From contig JAPFFF010000023.1 of the NCBI GenBank assembly GCA_039105265.1, positions 1,116,001 to 1,180,000 of the forward strand: 64,000 nt of DNA, read 5' to 3'. The translations under genes were made by a program, and so were the position numbers. Numbering within the stretch: position 1 is the first letter of the stretch; the number at the start of each line of letters is the position of its first letter. This DNA is from Tritrichomonas musculus (Eukaryota; Parabasalia; Tritrichomonadida; Tritrichomonadidae). This document shows, in pieces, positions 55,944 through 64,000 of the stretch. The notes beneath the pieces were generated by a model that was not told the DNA's origin, did no database searches, and saw only the letters and a list, made by a program, of their open reading frames with translations.

Positions 55944-58900
55944 ATGCAAACAAGAAAAGCATCTCCTTTAGACAGCAGTAAGCATCAAACGATAAAAAAT
56001 AATGTTCAATCAATAAATAAAGGTTTACAACCTCAACAGAGCAAATCGCGATCACCGCATGTTAATGATCAATCACAAGATAATTCAACACAACCGCGAA
56101 CTCGCAAATCGCGATCACCGCATGTTAATGATCAATCGCAAGATAATTCAACACAACCGCGAACTCGCAAATCGCGATCACCGCATGTTAATGACCAATC
56201 GCAAGATAATTCAACACAACCGCGAACTCGCAAATCGCGATCACCGCATGTTAATGATCAATCACAAGATAATTCAACACAACCGCGAACTCGCAAATCG
56301 CGATCACCGCATGTTAATGACCAATCGCAAGATAATTCAACACAACCGCGAACTCGCAAATCGCGATCACCGCATGTTAATGATCAATCACAAGATAATT
56401 CAACACAACCGCGAACTCGCAAATCGCGATCACCGCATGTTAATGACCAATCGCAAGATAATTCAACACAACCGCGAACTCGCAAATCGCGATCACCGCA
56501 TGTTAATGACCAATCGCAAGATAATTCAACACAACCGCGAACTCGCAAATCGCGATCACCGCATGTTAATGATCAATCACAAGATAATTCAACACAACCG
56601 CGAACTCGCAAATCGCGATCACCGCATGTTAATGACCAATCGCAAGATAATTCAACACAACCGCGAACTCGCAAATCGCGATCACCGCATGTTAATGATC
56701 AATCACAAGATAATTCAACACAACCGCGAACTCGCAAATCGCGATCACCGCATGTTAATGACCAATCGCAAGATAATTCAACACAACCGCGAACTCGCAA
56801 ATCGCGATCACCGCATGTTAATGACCAATCGCAAGATAATTCAACACAACCGCGAACTCGCAAATCGCGATCACCGCATGTTAATGACCAATCGCAAGAT
56901 AATTCAACACAACCGCGAACTCGCAAATCGCGATCACCGCATGTTAATGAGCAACTGCTAGAAAGCGTATCACAAACACAAGAAGATGTATCACAAACAC
57001 AAGAAGATGTATCACAAACACAAGAAGATGTATCACAAACACAAGAAGATGTATCACAAGCACAAGAAGATGTATCACAAGCACAAGAAGATGTATCACA
57101 AGCACAAGAAGATGTATCACAAACACAAGAAGATGCATCACAAACACAAGAAAATGCATCACAAACACAAGAAAATGCATCACAAACACAAGAAAATGCA
57201 TCACAAACACAAGAAAATGTATCACAAGCACGTGCTATTAAAAATCTGAATATAAAGAATAAGCCTTCTCTAGTATTAGTCCAACAAAAAACCTCAATAT
57301 TTTCCATTAATGCACCTTCATCTCTATCTTTTAATTTCCCTTCAATGATTTCAATTAATATGCTAAGTGAACAGAAAACTTTTCCTTTAATCCATTCCAA
57401 TGCATCTCCCCCAATCAACGCAGTTGCATCTCCACCGATGAATGCAGTTGCATCTCCCCCATTGAGCATAAATGCATCTCCACCAATCAATGCAGTTGCA
57501 TCTCCACCAATCAATGCAGTTGCATCTCCACCGATGAATGCAGTTGCATCTCCCCCATTGAGCATAAATGCATCTCCACCATTGAGCATAAATGCATCTC
57601 CACCAATCAATGCAGTTGCATCTCCACCAATCAATGCAGTTGCATCTCCACCAATCAATGCAGTCCCATTTCCACCGATGAATGCAGTTGCATCTCCACC
57701 AATCAATGCAGTTGCATCTCCACCAATCAATGCAGTCCCATTTCCACCGATGAATGCAGTTGCATCTCCACCGATGAATGCAGTTGCATCTCCACCAATC
57801 AATGCAGTTGCATCTCCACCAATCAATGCAGTCCCATTTCCACCGATGAATGCAGTTGCATCTCCACCAATCAATGCAGTTGCATCTCCACCAATCAATG
57901 CAGTCCCATTTCCACCGATGAATGCAGTTGCATCTCCACCAATCAATGCAGTCCCATTTCCACCGATGAATGCAGTTGCATCTCCACCAATCAATGCAGT
58001 TGCATCTCCACCAATCAATGCAGTCCCATTTCCACCGATGAATGCAGTTGCATCTCCACCAATCAATGCAGTTGCATCTCCACCAATCAATGCAGTTGCA
58101 TCTCCACCAATCAATGCAGTCCCATTTCCACCGATGAATGCAGTTGCATCTCCACCGATGAATGCAGTTGCATCTCCACCGATGAATGCAGTCCCATTTC
58201 CACCGATGAATGCAGTTGCATCTCCACCAATCAATGCAGTTGCATCTCCCCCATTGAGCATAAATGCATCTCCACCAATCAATGCAGTCCCATTTCCACC
58301 AATCAACGCAGTCCCATTTCCACCGATGAACATAAATACATCTCCACTGATGAACAGAAATGCATTAATAATTAATTCTCCATCATGTGTTATATGTAAC
58401 ACATTTCTATTAAACTCAGAACCATTCAAATCACAACGAAAGCAAACAGAACAACGAAAAGCACGGAAAAAAACGAAAATTGATGAAAACGAAGTTTTTC
58501 AATTTATGCAAGAGCATTCTGAAACCCAAACAAGATTAAAATATGGAATAGGTCATAAAAGATACATTAAAATAAAAGAATTTCATGGTAAGTATCCTAA
58601 CAAAAAAAAGACAACATTAGAAATCGTTGATTACATAGTGGAAATTGCATCTACTGGAAGATTGGCTGTAGATATATCACTTGCGATTGAAAAGAAATTC
58701 AATATCAAAATATCTCAAGATACAGTTATCCGTAGGCTTCGAGAAAATCATTTCAAGTATAGAAAACTGTTCAAAGTTCCAGATTTGACGGATGCACAGA
58801 TATGCTTGAGATATAATTTTGCATATATTATGTTAAATTTCAGCGAAGACATTTTAAAACGACTCATCATCGTTTTTTCTGACGAATCTAGATTCTCATT

Positions 58901-59843
58901 TATGCCTGATTGTCATAAATTTTGGGTGAAGGATGATGACATGTCTGAAAATGCTACAACAAGATGCAGGAAATATCCAATTAGCACAATGATTTGGGCA
59001 GCAATTGGCAAAGATTTCAAGTCCAAATTGATCTTTATTGACAAAAGTATCAACGAGGACAGATACAAAGAAGTTCTCGATGAATCAAAGATATTCAATG
59101 AGTTAAATTCAAAAACTGGGCAATGGAAATATTTATTTCAGCAAGATGGGGCGACTTGCCATATGACAAATTACATATTTAATTATATCAATAAATATGC
59201 CAGGATTCTCAATGGGTGGCCACCTAATTCTCCCGACTTATCACCCATTGAGAATCTTTGGGCAATAATGAAAAACCGTTTAAACCGTTTGGGGATCAAA
59301 CCCAAAAATAAGAAAGAATTAAGAGAACTTATACAAAAAGTTTATGATGAAATAGAAATTGACACAATTAATAATTTAATTGAATCTTTTGAATATAGAT
59401 TGAAAATGTGCTTGGATGTTGGTGGCAAAACAATTGCCCATTTCCTCAGAAAAAATTTCCATGAAATACCAGAAAAATATAAATTACCTTCAGATAAATG
59501 TCCTCCTATATTAACTCCAGAATTATGTTTCACAATATATAAGGAGAATTTAAAAACACCTCACAGATGGAAGAAAATTTCAGAAAGAATTGAGCCAATT
59601 CAAAAACTTGATAGAATGATAATTAAAAACAAATCAAACGAAATTGAAAGAAAAATTGTTGATTATAATAATCATAAAAATATTATAACACGGGTTCCAT
59701 ATGAAATTGAAAAAATTATAGAATTCTTAAATGATAAATCAAATAATGAAGATGAAAATGATCTATACCTTGATGAGTATGAAGAAGAAGAAGAGTATGA
59801 CAATGACTGGCCAAATGATGACGAAACAATGAATCCTTTTTAA
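55944..59843 (+). CDS. Tc1/mariner DD34E transposase with long repetitive N-terminus
   Basis: 1,299 residues in one uninterrupted frame. Residues about 33-335: fourteen identical or near-identical 21-residue repeats (KSRSPHVNDQSQDNSTQPRT). About 340-430: heptapeptides VSQTQED. About 485-800: repeats such as INAVASPPM and INAVPFPPM. The C-terminal 470 residues are the transposase: HTH region (ISQDTVIRRLRENHFKYRKL), catalytic FSDESRFSF (Asp980), QQDGATCHMTNYI (Asp1068) and SPDLSPIENLW (Glu1103), giving DD34E spacing. It would cut and paste the element at TA. The N-terminal domain has no known role. Confidence 0.88.
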   Translation: MQTRKASPLDSSKHQTIKNNVQSINKGLQPQQSKSRSPHVNDQSQDNSTQPRTRKSRSPHVNDQSQDNSTQPRTRKSRSPHVNDQSQDNSTQPRTRKSRSPHVNDQSQDNSTQPRTRKSRSPHVNDQSQDNSTQPRTRKSRSPHVNDQSQDNSTQPRTRKSRSPHVNDQSQDNSTQPRTRKSRSPHVNDQSQDNSTQPRTRKSRSPHVNDQSQDNSTQPRTRKSRSPHVNDQSQDNSTQPRTRKSRSPHVNDQSQDNSTQPRTRKSRSPHVNDQSQDNSTQPRTRKSRSPHVNDQSQDNSTQPRTRKSRSPHVNDQSQDNSTQPRTRKSRSPHVNEQLLESVSQTQEDVSQTQEDVSQTQEDVSQTQEDVSQAQEDVSQAQEDVSQAQEDVSQTQEDASQTQENASQTQENASQTQENASQTQENVSQARAIKNLNIKNKPSLVLVQQKTSIFSINAPSSLSFNFPSMISINMLSEQKTFPLIHSNASPPINAVASPPMNAVASPPLSINASPPINAVASPPINAVASPPMNAVASPPLSINASPPLSINASPPINAVASPPINAVASPPINAVPFPPMNAVASPPINAVASPPINAVPFPPMNAVASPPMNAVASPPINAVASPPINAVPFPPMNAVASPPINAVASPPINAVPFPPMNAVASPPINAVPFPPMNAVASPPINAVASPPINAVPFPPMNAVASPPINAVASPPINAVASPPINAVPFPPMNAVASPPMNAVASPPMNAVPFPPMNAVASPPINAVASPPLSINASPPINAVPFPPINAVPFPPMNINTSPLMNRNALIINSPSCVICNTFLLNSEPFKSQRKQTEQRKARKKTKIDENEVFQFMQEHSETQTRLKYGIGHKRYIKIKEFHGKYPNKKKTTLEIVDYIVEIASTGRLAVDISLAIEKKFNIKISQDTVIRRLRENHFKYRKLFKVPDLTDAQICLRYNFAYIMLNFSEDILKRLIIVFSDESRFSFMPDCHKFWVKDDDMSENATTRCRKYPISTMIWAAIGKDFKSKLIFIDKSINEDRYKEVLDESKIFNELNSKTGQWKYLFQQDGATCHMTNYIFNYINKYARILNGWPPNSPDLSPIENLWAIMKNRLNRLGIKPKNKKELRELIQKVYDEIEIDTINNLIESFEYRLKMCLDVGGKTIAHFLRKNFHEIPEKYKLPSDKCPPILTPELCFTIYKENLKTPHRWKKISERIEPIQKLDRMIIKNKSNEIERKIVDYNNHKNIITRVPYEIEKIIEFLNDKSNNEDENDLYLDEYEEEEEYDNDWPNDDETMNPF
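56042..56943. repeat. 63-bp coding tandem repeat, 14 copies
   Basis: Unit starting CAAATCGCGATCACCGCATG, identical across copies apart from a few synonymous changes (GAT/GAC, TCA/TCG). It encodes the 21-residue repeat of the mariner transposase N-terminus. Confidence 0.95.
57400..58345. repeat. 24-bp coding tandem repeat (INAVASPP / INAVPFPP)
   Basis: About 38 units of 24 bp (or 21-bp variants with LSINASPP), such as ATCAATGCAGTTGCATCTCC. Preceded at 56,965-57,230 by a 21-bp unit encoding VSQTQED. All are inside the transposase frame. Confidence 0.9.
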
Positions 59844-60042
59844 AGTTTTTTTGTTTTTATTTCTTTAAAATTTTAATTTTATAAAACATTCAATAATTTC
59901 TATTACTTTAAATAATTTATTCAAATATTGAATCAAGAAAAAACTGGACCTATGAAAATAAAATAAACTTAAGAAATTTAAAAATAATATTTTGAAATCC
60001 TTTCAAAATAATTGATAGGTCCAGTTTTTGCGACTCAGTTTA

Positions 60043-60672
60043 CAAAAAAATGAAAAAATATTAAAAATTAAAAAAAAAAAAAAATAATTATTTATTCTTT
60101 CGTAGCGACAAGATGCAACGCTTTGCGCTCCTATGTTGATGATTTACCGTGATTTGTGCTTCCTTGCTGACATTTTGCTGCCCTCTGTGTTTCCATGCTG
60201 ACGATTTGAGCTTCGTTGATGACAATTTGCTGTTGTTTGTGCTTGCAATTTGACTATTTGCTGTGATTTGCTTTCCCGAGCTTTCTATTTGCTTCAATCT
60301 GTGCTTCCATGCTGGCGATTTGTCCTTCGTTTTTGACAATTTGCAGTGATTTGTACTCCCATGCTGATGATTTGAGCTTCAACGTTGACAATTTGCTGCA
60401 ATTTGTTCTTCCATACAGGAAATTTGCTGTGATTTATGTCTTCTTGCGAACAATTTGCAATAGCTCTTTTTATCAAATTTGAGATCAACCGTCAAAAATC
60501 TCTCAAAATTGAATTTATATTATATATTGATTAATAACCGTAATATAAAAATCTATTATCATAGCATTTCCCACTTTTTCTAAAAGTTCATTCAATGATT
60601 TCTATAAGGCTCTCAAAAACTGTAAAGTGCTATGAGGATTTTGTGAGTGCTATGAGGTTATTTAACATACGG
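60043..60672. repeat. irregular repeats right of the mariner element
   Basis: From 60,100 to 60,480 there are imperfect repeats around TTTGCTGTGATTTGTGCTTC and CCATGCTGACGATTTG, in units of roughly 24-36 bp. Two short minus-strand ORFs (60,088-60,339; 60,294-60,488) follow these repeats and look like shadows or remains of a repetitive coding sequence. Belongs to the interrupted MITE. Confidence 0.5.
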
Positions 60673-61474
60673 TATCTCTCAAATTTCAATTAACAAAATC
60701 TTTTATAATAACTTTTGAATGATTCAATCATAAAAAGAACGTTTATTTATAATTTTATGAACAAAAATTATTTTATCTTTTTTCTTGTTTTTATTTTATT
60801 GAACATTACAAAACAGCAACTAGTCACGATTTTACACTTTTATATGATGTTATTACCAAGACAATTATAAAAAACAACTTTTTTCCAAATTATCAGATAC
60901 ATTTATTTTTCCTCAAGAAATAAAGCCAAGTATCATATATGTCAATGCATTTTATTATCGAAAAAAAAGATATTTACAGTTAAATCTTTTTATAAAACCT
61001 TTCATAGGAGGTCATCCAAGTTTTTTCACGAGTCTACCTTATTCAACCACGTTTTTTAAGAAATGTATTCAAAATTACTAAAATTGAATAGAACATCCCT
61101 ACGTAAAATATACAGAAGTTTCTATACAGAAATTTTCACTTCACAGCTTCCACTAGATAAAAAGTTTTTGTTGGCTGCTGAGCCTAAAAAAATGAGAATA
61201 AAACTCTATTTAAGCACAATATTTAAAATCAAGTGTGGTGTATTTTGTTCACACATGATAATATTATTATTATTCGAATTTGTTTTAAGTAAACATTGCT
61301 TAATATGGTCATCCAAATATTGCATATTATCAATAATTTTTTTTTTCATATTTGTAAATTGTCTTTGAATAAAAAGAAAATTCAGAATATTTCCTATATA
61401 TTCCCAAAACATGAAAAGAAAAGAATTATTAGAATGCAATAAAACAAATCATTTTTATTAGTAAAAGAGGGATA
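60673..61474. other. AT-rich gene-free DNA
   Basis: No recognisable gene. A 101-codon plus ORF (61,063-61,368) has no identifiable domain and is overlapped by an antisense ORF; I do not call it. Confidence 0.5.
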
Positions 61475-62185
61475 GATTTTTTTACTTGAACTTTTACTAA
61501 AATTTTCATTCAATTTTTTTCTATAATTTTTAATCGTTGTGGCCAGTCCCTAGTTAGTTTATTAATTTGATTGAAGAACATTTAAATTGTCTTTTTCTTT
61601 GATGTTTTGATATTTTGATCCACTTTGAAAAGGCTCCATGCATGTAAATGCAAACAAAACACTGTGAAATAAAGCTTTATTCCAAAGAAATGCCCACATT
61701 TTCTTGAATTAGTGCCCAAAAAAAGAAGGAAAATCCATGATTTATTGTTTCTATACTTTACAGCCATCTATTATCCTGCAATTTCTAGGGAATATACTTA
61801 CTTTAAAGCAGAATTAACGGAATTCAAAGAATTCAAAGTTTCCTCTCAATACTCTACAGATGAAATGCATTGATGAAGTTTAGATTGTTATGTGTTAATT
61901 ATGGAAGTTCAATTATCTTTTTTCACAATAATTATTTGTGATATTTTCATTTAAATATATAAAAAGAATGTAAATTCTCATTTTATTAATAATAAAATAA
62001 ATAATATTTAAATACTATTGCTTATATTCATATTCTTTTTACTCTCACTTTGATAAATTTCGAGAATTGCTGAATCAGCAATGTTGATTGAAAATTGAAT
62101 GAAAATTTTAGTAAAAGTTCAAGAAAAAAAATCCATAGAAAAAAAATTGAATGAAAATTTTAGTAAAAGTTCAAGTAAAAAAATC
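61475..62185. mobile_element. Tc1/mariner-type MITE, 711 bp
   Basis: Inverted ends of about 50 bp starting GATTTTTTTACTTGAACTTT, flanked by TA on both sides (61,473-61,474 and 62,186-62,187). The right end carries a partial tandem duplication of the terminal repeat (62,098-62,143). No transposase gene. Confidence 0.65.
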
Positions 62186-62187
62186 TA

Positions 62188-62667
62188 TCAAAAGAGGGGA
62201 AAAGAAAGTCTATCGAAAATTCTGTTACGAAAGTGGATAAAAAATCAAAAAGTTAGGTGATAATAAATTTTGAAATTTTTGGTGGTTACATTTTCTGTTA
62301 CGAAAGTGGATTTTTCCGTTACAAAAGTGGAACAACTGTAAATAATGAGATTTTCCAAAACTCATATGTAGAATCATTTTGAGGAACTAGTTTTAAAAAC
62401 ATATGTTATTCTCGTAGTCCCCAATTTAATTTTGTGTTTTATTTGAAACTTGAAATTTCAAGATATTAGATGAGGATATCATCTGAAATCAAAAATCGAA
62501 AAAGTGGTATCATTGAATTCGGGGTCTTGTGCTGATTAATAATATATCAATATTTTTTTCTAAATACCGCTCTAAATGAAGAATCAAAAAAATCTGAAAA
62601 ATCGGATTAATTGAATGACCATTCAATTTCTGAAAACTACCAAAATTTTCAAAATTTATATTAGATC
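62188..62667. promoter_or_regulatory. upstream region of the kinase gene
   Basis: AT-rich. It holds three copies of a short motif (GTTACGAAAGTGGA or GTTACAAAAGTGGA at about 62,222, 62,297 and 62,318), possible regulatory sites. CATTCAATTTC about 45 bp before the ATG could serve as an initiator-like site of the TCA type used by trichomonads; weak. Confidence 0.3.
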
Positions 62668-63663
62668 ATGAGCATAAAACCATTTTATCAGCCAAATGAC
62701 AAAATTGGTAAATATGTTATAGAATCATTGATTTCTAGTAAATTTTCTGATTGTCAATCTCTTAACGAAGTTTACAAAGCTTTTATTCCAAATGAAGGAA
62801 AACAGTATTATGTGATTAAGCCAACGCCATACGAAACAAGTGAAGATAAAGAATATTTTAACCAGCAAATTTTCATTTTAGATCAATTAAAAGATTACGA
62901 TACCATAATGAATTTTATCGATTGTATTGAAGAGCATATTACAGTTGAAGAAGACAATAAAGTAGCATATATGTTTCCTGTTATGAAATTTTGTAATTTT
63001 TCGGATCTTCGTGATTATTATAATATTAGTATCAGAAAGAAAGATTTAAAAACTAAGAATATGATTATTCGTTCAGTGTTTCACAAAACTTTATCAATAC
63101 TGAAAATAATTCATAGTCTTGGAATTATTCACCATGATATCAAGCCAAATAATTTTTTAGTTGAGAGTGGGAATCCATTAAAAATTGTTTTAACAGATTT
63201 TGAATTTGCGATTCAACTTCCACAAGGCCAATCAACAAATTGTCCTTGTGGTACTTTACATTATATGGCTCCCGAAGTCTTAGAAGAAGATTATCATGAT
63301 TCTTCGATTGATATATGGTCTCTTGGTGTGATGATTTATTATTTTGTTACAGAAAAGTATCCGTTTAAAATTACAAATAAAGATGAGAAAAGAGCTACTT
63401 TTATAGAAAAAATTAATAATTATAGGCCTACGTTTAATTCAAAAGTTCCTCCAGATTTGAAAGATTTACTTCTAAAAATGCTCGTAAAAAATCCATCTGA
63501 TAGGATAACCGCAGAAGAAGCATTAGCTCATCCCTACTTTAATGGTTACTATGATGATGAATCAGATACTAAGCAAGCTGCATCAGAAATAAGCGTTGTT
63601 GTGGAAGAAGAGATTTCAGCTGGAAAATTGGATAAAAAAGATATTGAAGGCGAAAAAACTTAA
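62668..63663 (+). CDS. serine/threonine protein kinase
   Basis: A 331-residue intronless kinase. The ATP-binding lysine is in YYVIKPTP (Lys51), the catalytic loop is IIHHDIKPNNFLV (Asp157, Lys159, Asn162) and the metal-binding motif is TDFEF (Asp177) in place of DFG. The activation segment ends CGTLHYMAPEV, with DIWSLGVMIYY as the F helix and a final SDRITAEEALAHPYF. The glycine-rich loop is not canonical: residues 20-40 carry SSKFSDCQSLNEVY where GxGxxG is expected. The fold and HPYF ending resemble CAMK/PLK-like kinases. The C-terminal 35 residues are acidic and unstructured. Likely a host signalling gene and the only clear one here. Confidence 0.9.
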   Translation: MSIKPFYQPNDKIGKYVIESLISSKFSDCQSLNEVYKAFIPNEGKQYYVIKPTPYETSEDKEYFNQQIFILDQLKDYDTIMNFIDCIEEHITVEEDNKVAYMFPVMKFCNFSDLRDYYNISIRKKDLKTKNMIIRSVFHKTLSILKIIHSLGIIHHDIKPNNFLVESGNPLKIVLTDFEFAIQLPQGQSTNCPCGTLHYMAPEVLEEDYHDSSIDIWSLGVMIYYFVTEKYPFKITNKDEKRATFIEKINNYRPTFNSKVPPDLKDLLLKMLVKNPSDRITAEEALAHPYFNGYYDDESDTKQAASEISVVVEEEISAGKLDKKDIEGEKT

Positions 63664-64000
63664 TGTTTATAAAGTAATATTTTTTAAAGTAATAGATTAT
63701 ATTGTTAATAATTCTTTCAGTAGGATTTACTGCAAAAACTTCCTCTAATATATATTAAAATATTAAATTATATTTATTATGGTTATCTTTCTATATAATA
63801 TAAGAAAAAAGAAATTATTGATAGATATTTGCTACTAAAAATACAATATTGCTTAGAAAAAATTAAAAAATCTGGTATTAGATATAAAAATAATAGAAAG
63901 TTTGTTTAATGTCACAAAAAGTAGAATCATAAAAAGAAAATAGCAATGAAAAATATAAATCCAAAATTATAAATCGAACAATTGCAAAAAGATGAAAATA
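63664..64000. other. AT-rich 3' flank of the kinase gene
   Basis: No gene recognised. AATAAA-like and TAAA motifs are frequent in this simple sequence, so a poly-A signal cannot be singled out. Confidence 0.5.

Larger units (their letters stand above)
55796..60040 (+). mobile_element. Tc1/mariner-type (DD34E) transposon, 4.2 kb
   Basis: Inverted ends of about 31 bp start AACTGAGTCGCAAAAACTGG and are flanked by TA dinucleotides (55,794-55,795 and 60,041-60,042). The two ends are identical over that length, so the copy is recent. It contains one long ORF, a transposase. Much longer than standard Tc1/mariner elements (1.3-2.5 kb) because of the repetitive N-terminal coding region. Confidence 0.88.
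55483..60672. mobile_element. TA-flanked MITE interrupted by a mariner element
   Basis: Left end CCGTATCTTAAATGACCTC and complement of the right end CCGTATGTTAAATAACCTC match imperfectly, and both are flanked by TA (55,481-55,482 and 60,673-60,674). A further shared motif, CCTCATAGCGCT / CCTCATAGCACT, lies 30-40 bp inside. Without the 4.2-kb mariner insertion the element would be about 0.95 kb. Probably Tc1/mariner-type and non-autonomous. Confidence 0.55.

Noticed and set aside
56699-58429. 576-codon minus-strand ORF with GGDATALI repeats
   Set aside because: Antisense of the repetitive N-terminus of the mariner transposase; no recognisable domain.
61063-61368. 101-codon plus ORF with a hydrophobic C-terminus
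   Set aside because: AT-rich DNA, no domain, competing antisense ORF, no start context.

Overview
This 64 kb window looks like nuclear DNA of a parabasalid protist (a trichomonad, perhaps a Tritrichomonas-type species). The reasons are very AT-rich intergenic DNA, an intronless protein kinase gene, and a dense load of DNA transposons that includes two Maverick/Polinton elements side by side, a Mutator-like element, Tc1/mariner elements and a hAT-type MITE. Trichomonads are known for abundant Mavericks. The species is an inference; only the element content and base composition are seen directly. Stop codons fit the standard code. || LAYOUT. 1 to about 17.5 kb: Maverick/Polinton element 1, with its left part outside the window. 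It carries a partial fibre-like gene (1-426, minus), a large conserved protein, a retrovirus-type integrase, a double jelly-roll-type major capsid candidate, small virion-type proteins, a packaging ATPase, two HNH endonucleases and a 3.3 kb fibre-like gene. 17,564-37,366: Maverick/Polinton element 2, complete, 19.8 kb, with 433-bp terminal inverted repeats (three differences seen between the arms) and a 5-bp target duplication TCAAT, so a young insertion. It encodes a protein-primed family B DNA polymerase, two tandem fibre-like proteins, capsid candidate, HNH endonuclease, ATPase and integrase. The two elements share the same gene families in different order and orientation and are clearly diverged lineages. 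|| 37.4-40.6 kb: AT-rich DNA without genes, with a MITE whose ends resemble the MULE next door. 40,655-55,387: a 14.7 kb Mutator-like element (MULE) bounded by related inverted repeats and a 9-bp target duplication CAAATAATG. It carries a MULE transposase, an upstream Q-rich reading frame with a homeodomain-like N-terminus, and a 5.4 kb tandem array of a ~126-bp unit. A 1.06 kb hAT-type MITE with an 8-bp duplication sits inside it. 55,483-60,672: a TA-flanked MITE that has itself received a 4.2 kb Tc1/mariner element (55,796-60,040) encoding a DD34E transposase with an unusually long low-complexity N-terminal region. 61,475-62,185: another TA-flanked MITE. 62,668-63,663: a Ser/Thr protein kinase, the only clear host gene. 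|| HOW IT WORKS TOGETHER. Each Maverick holds the module known for the family: integrase for insertion, PolB for protein-primed self-replication (seen only in element 2), and capsid candidate plus FtsK/HerA-type ATPase for particle assembly. Fibre-like and small basic or coiled-coil proteins are probably virion components. Gene starts in both elements share an architecture: a T5-T7 tract 8-16 nt before the start, and a TAAATG or CAAATG start context. The rest of the window is a nest of DNA transposons in otherwise gene-poor DNA next to the kinase gene.
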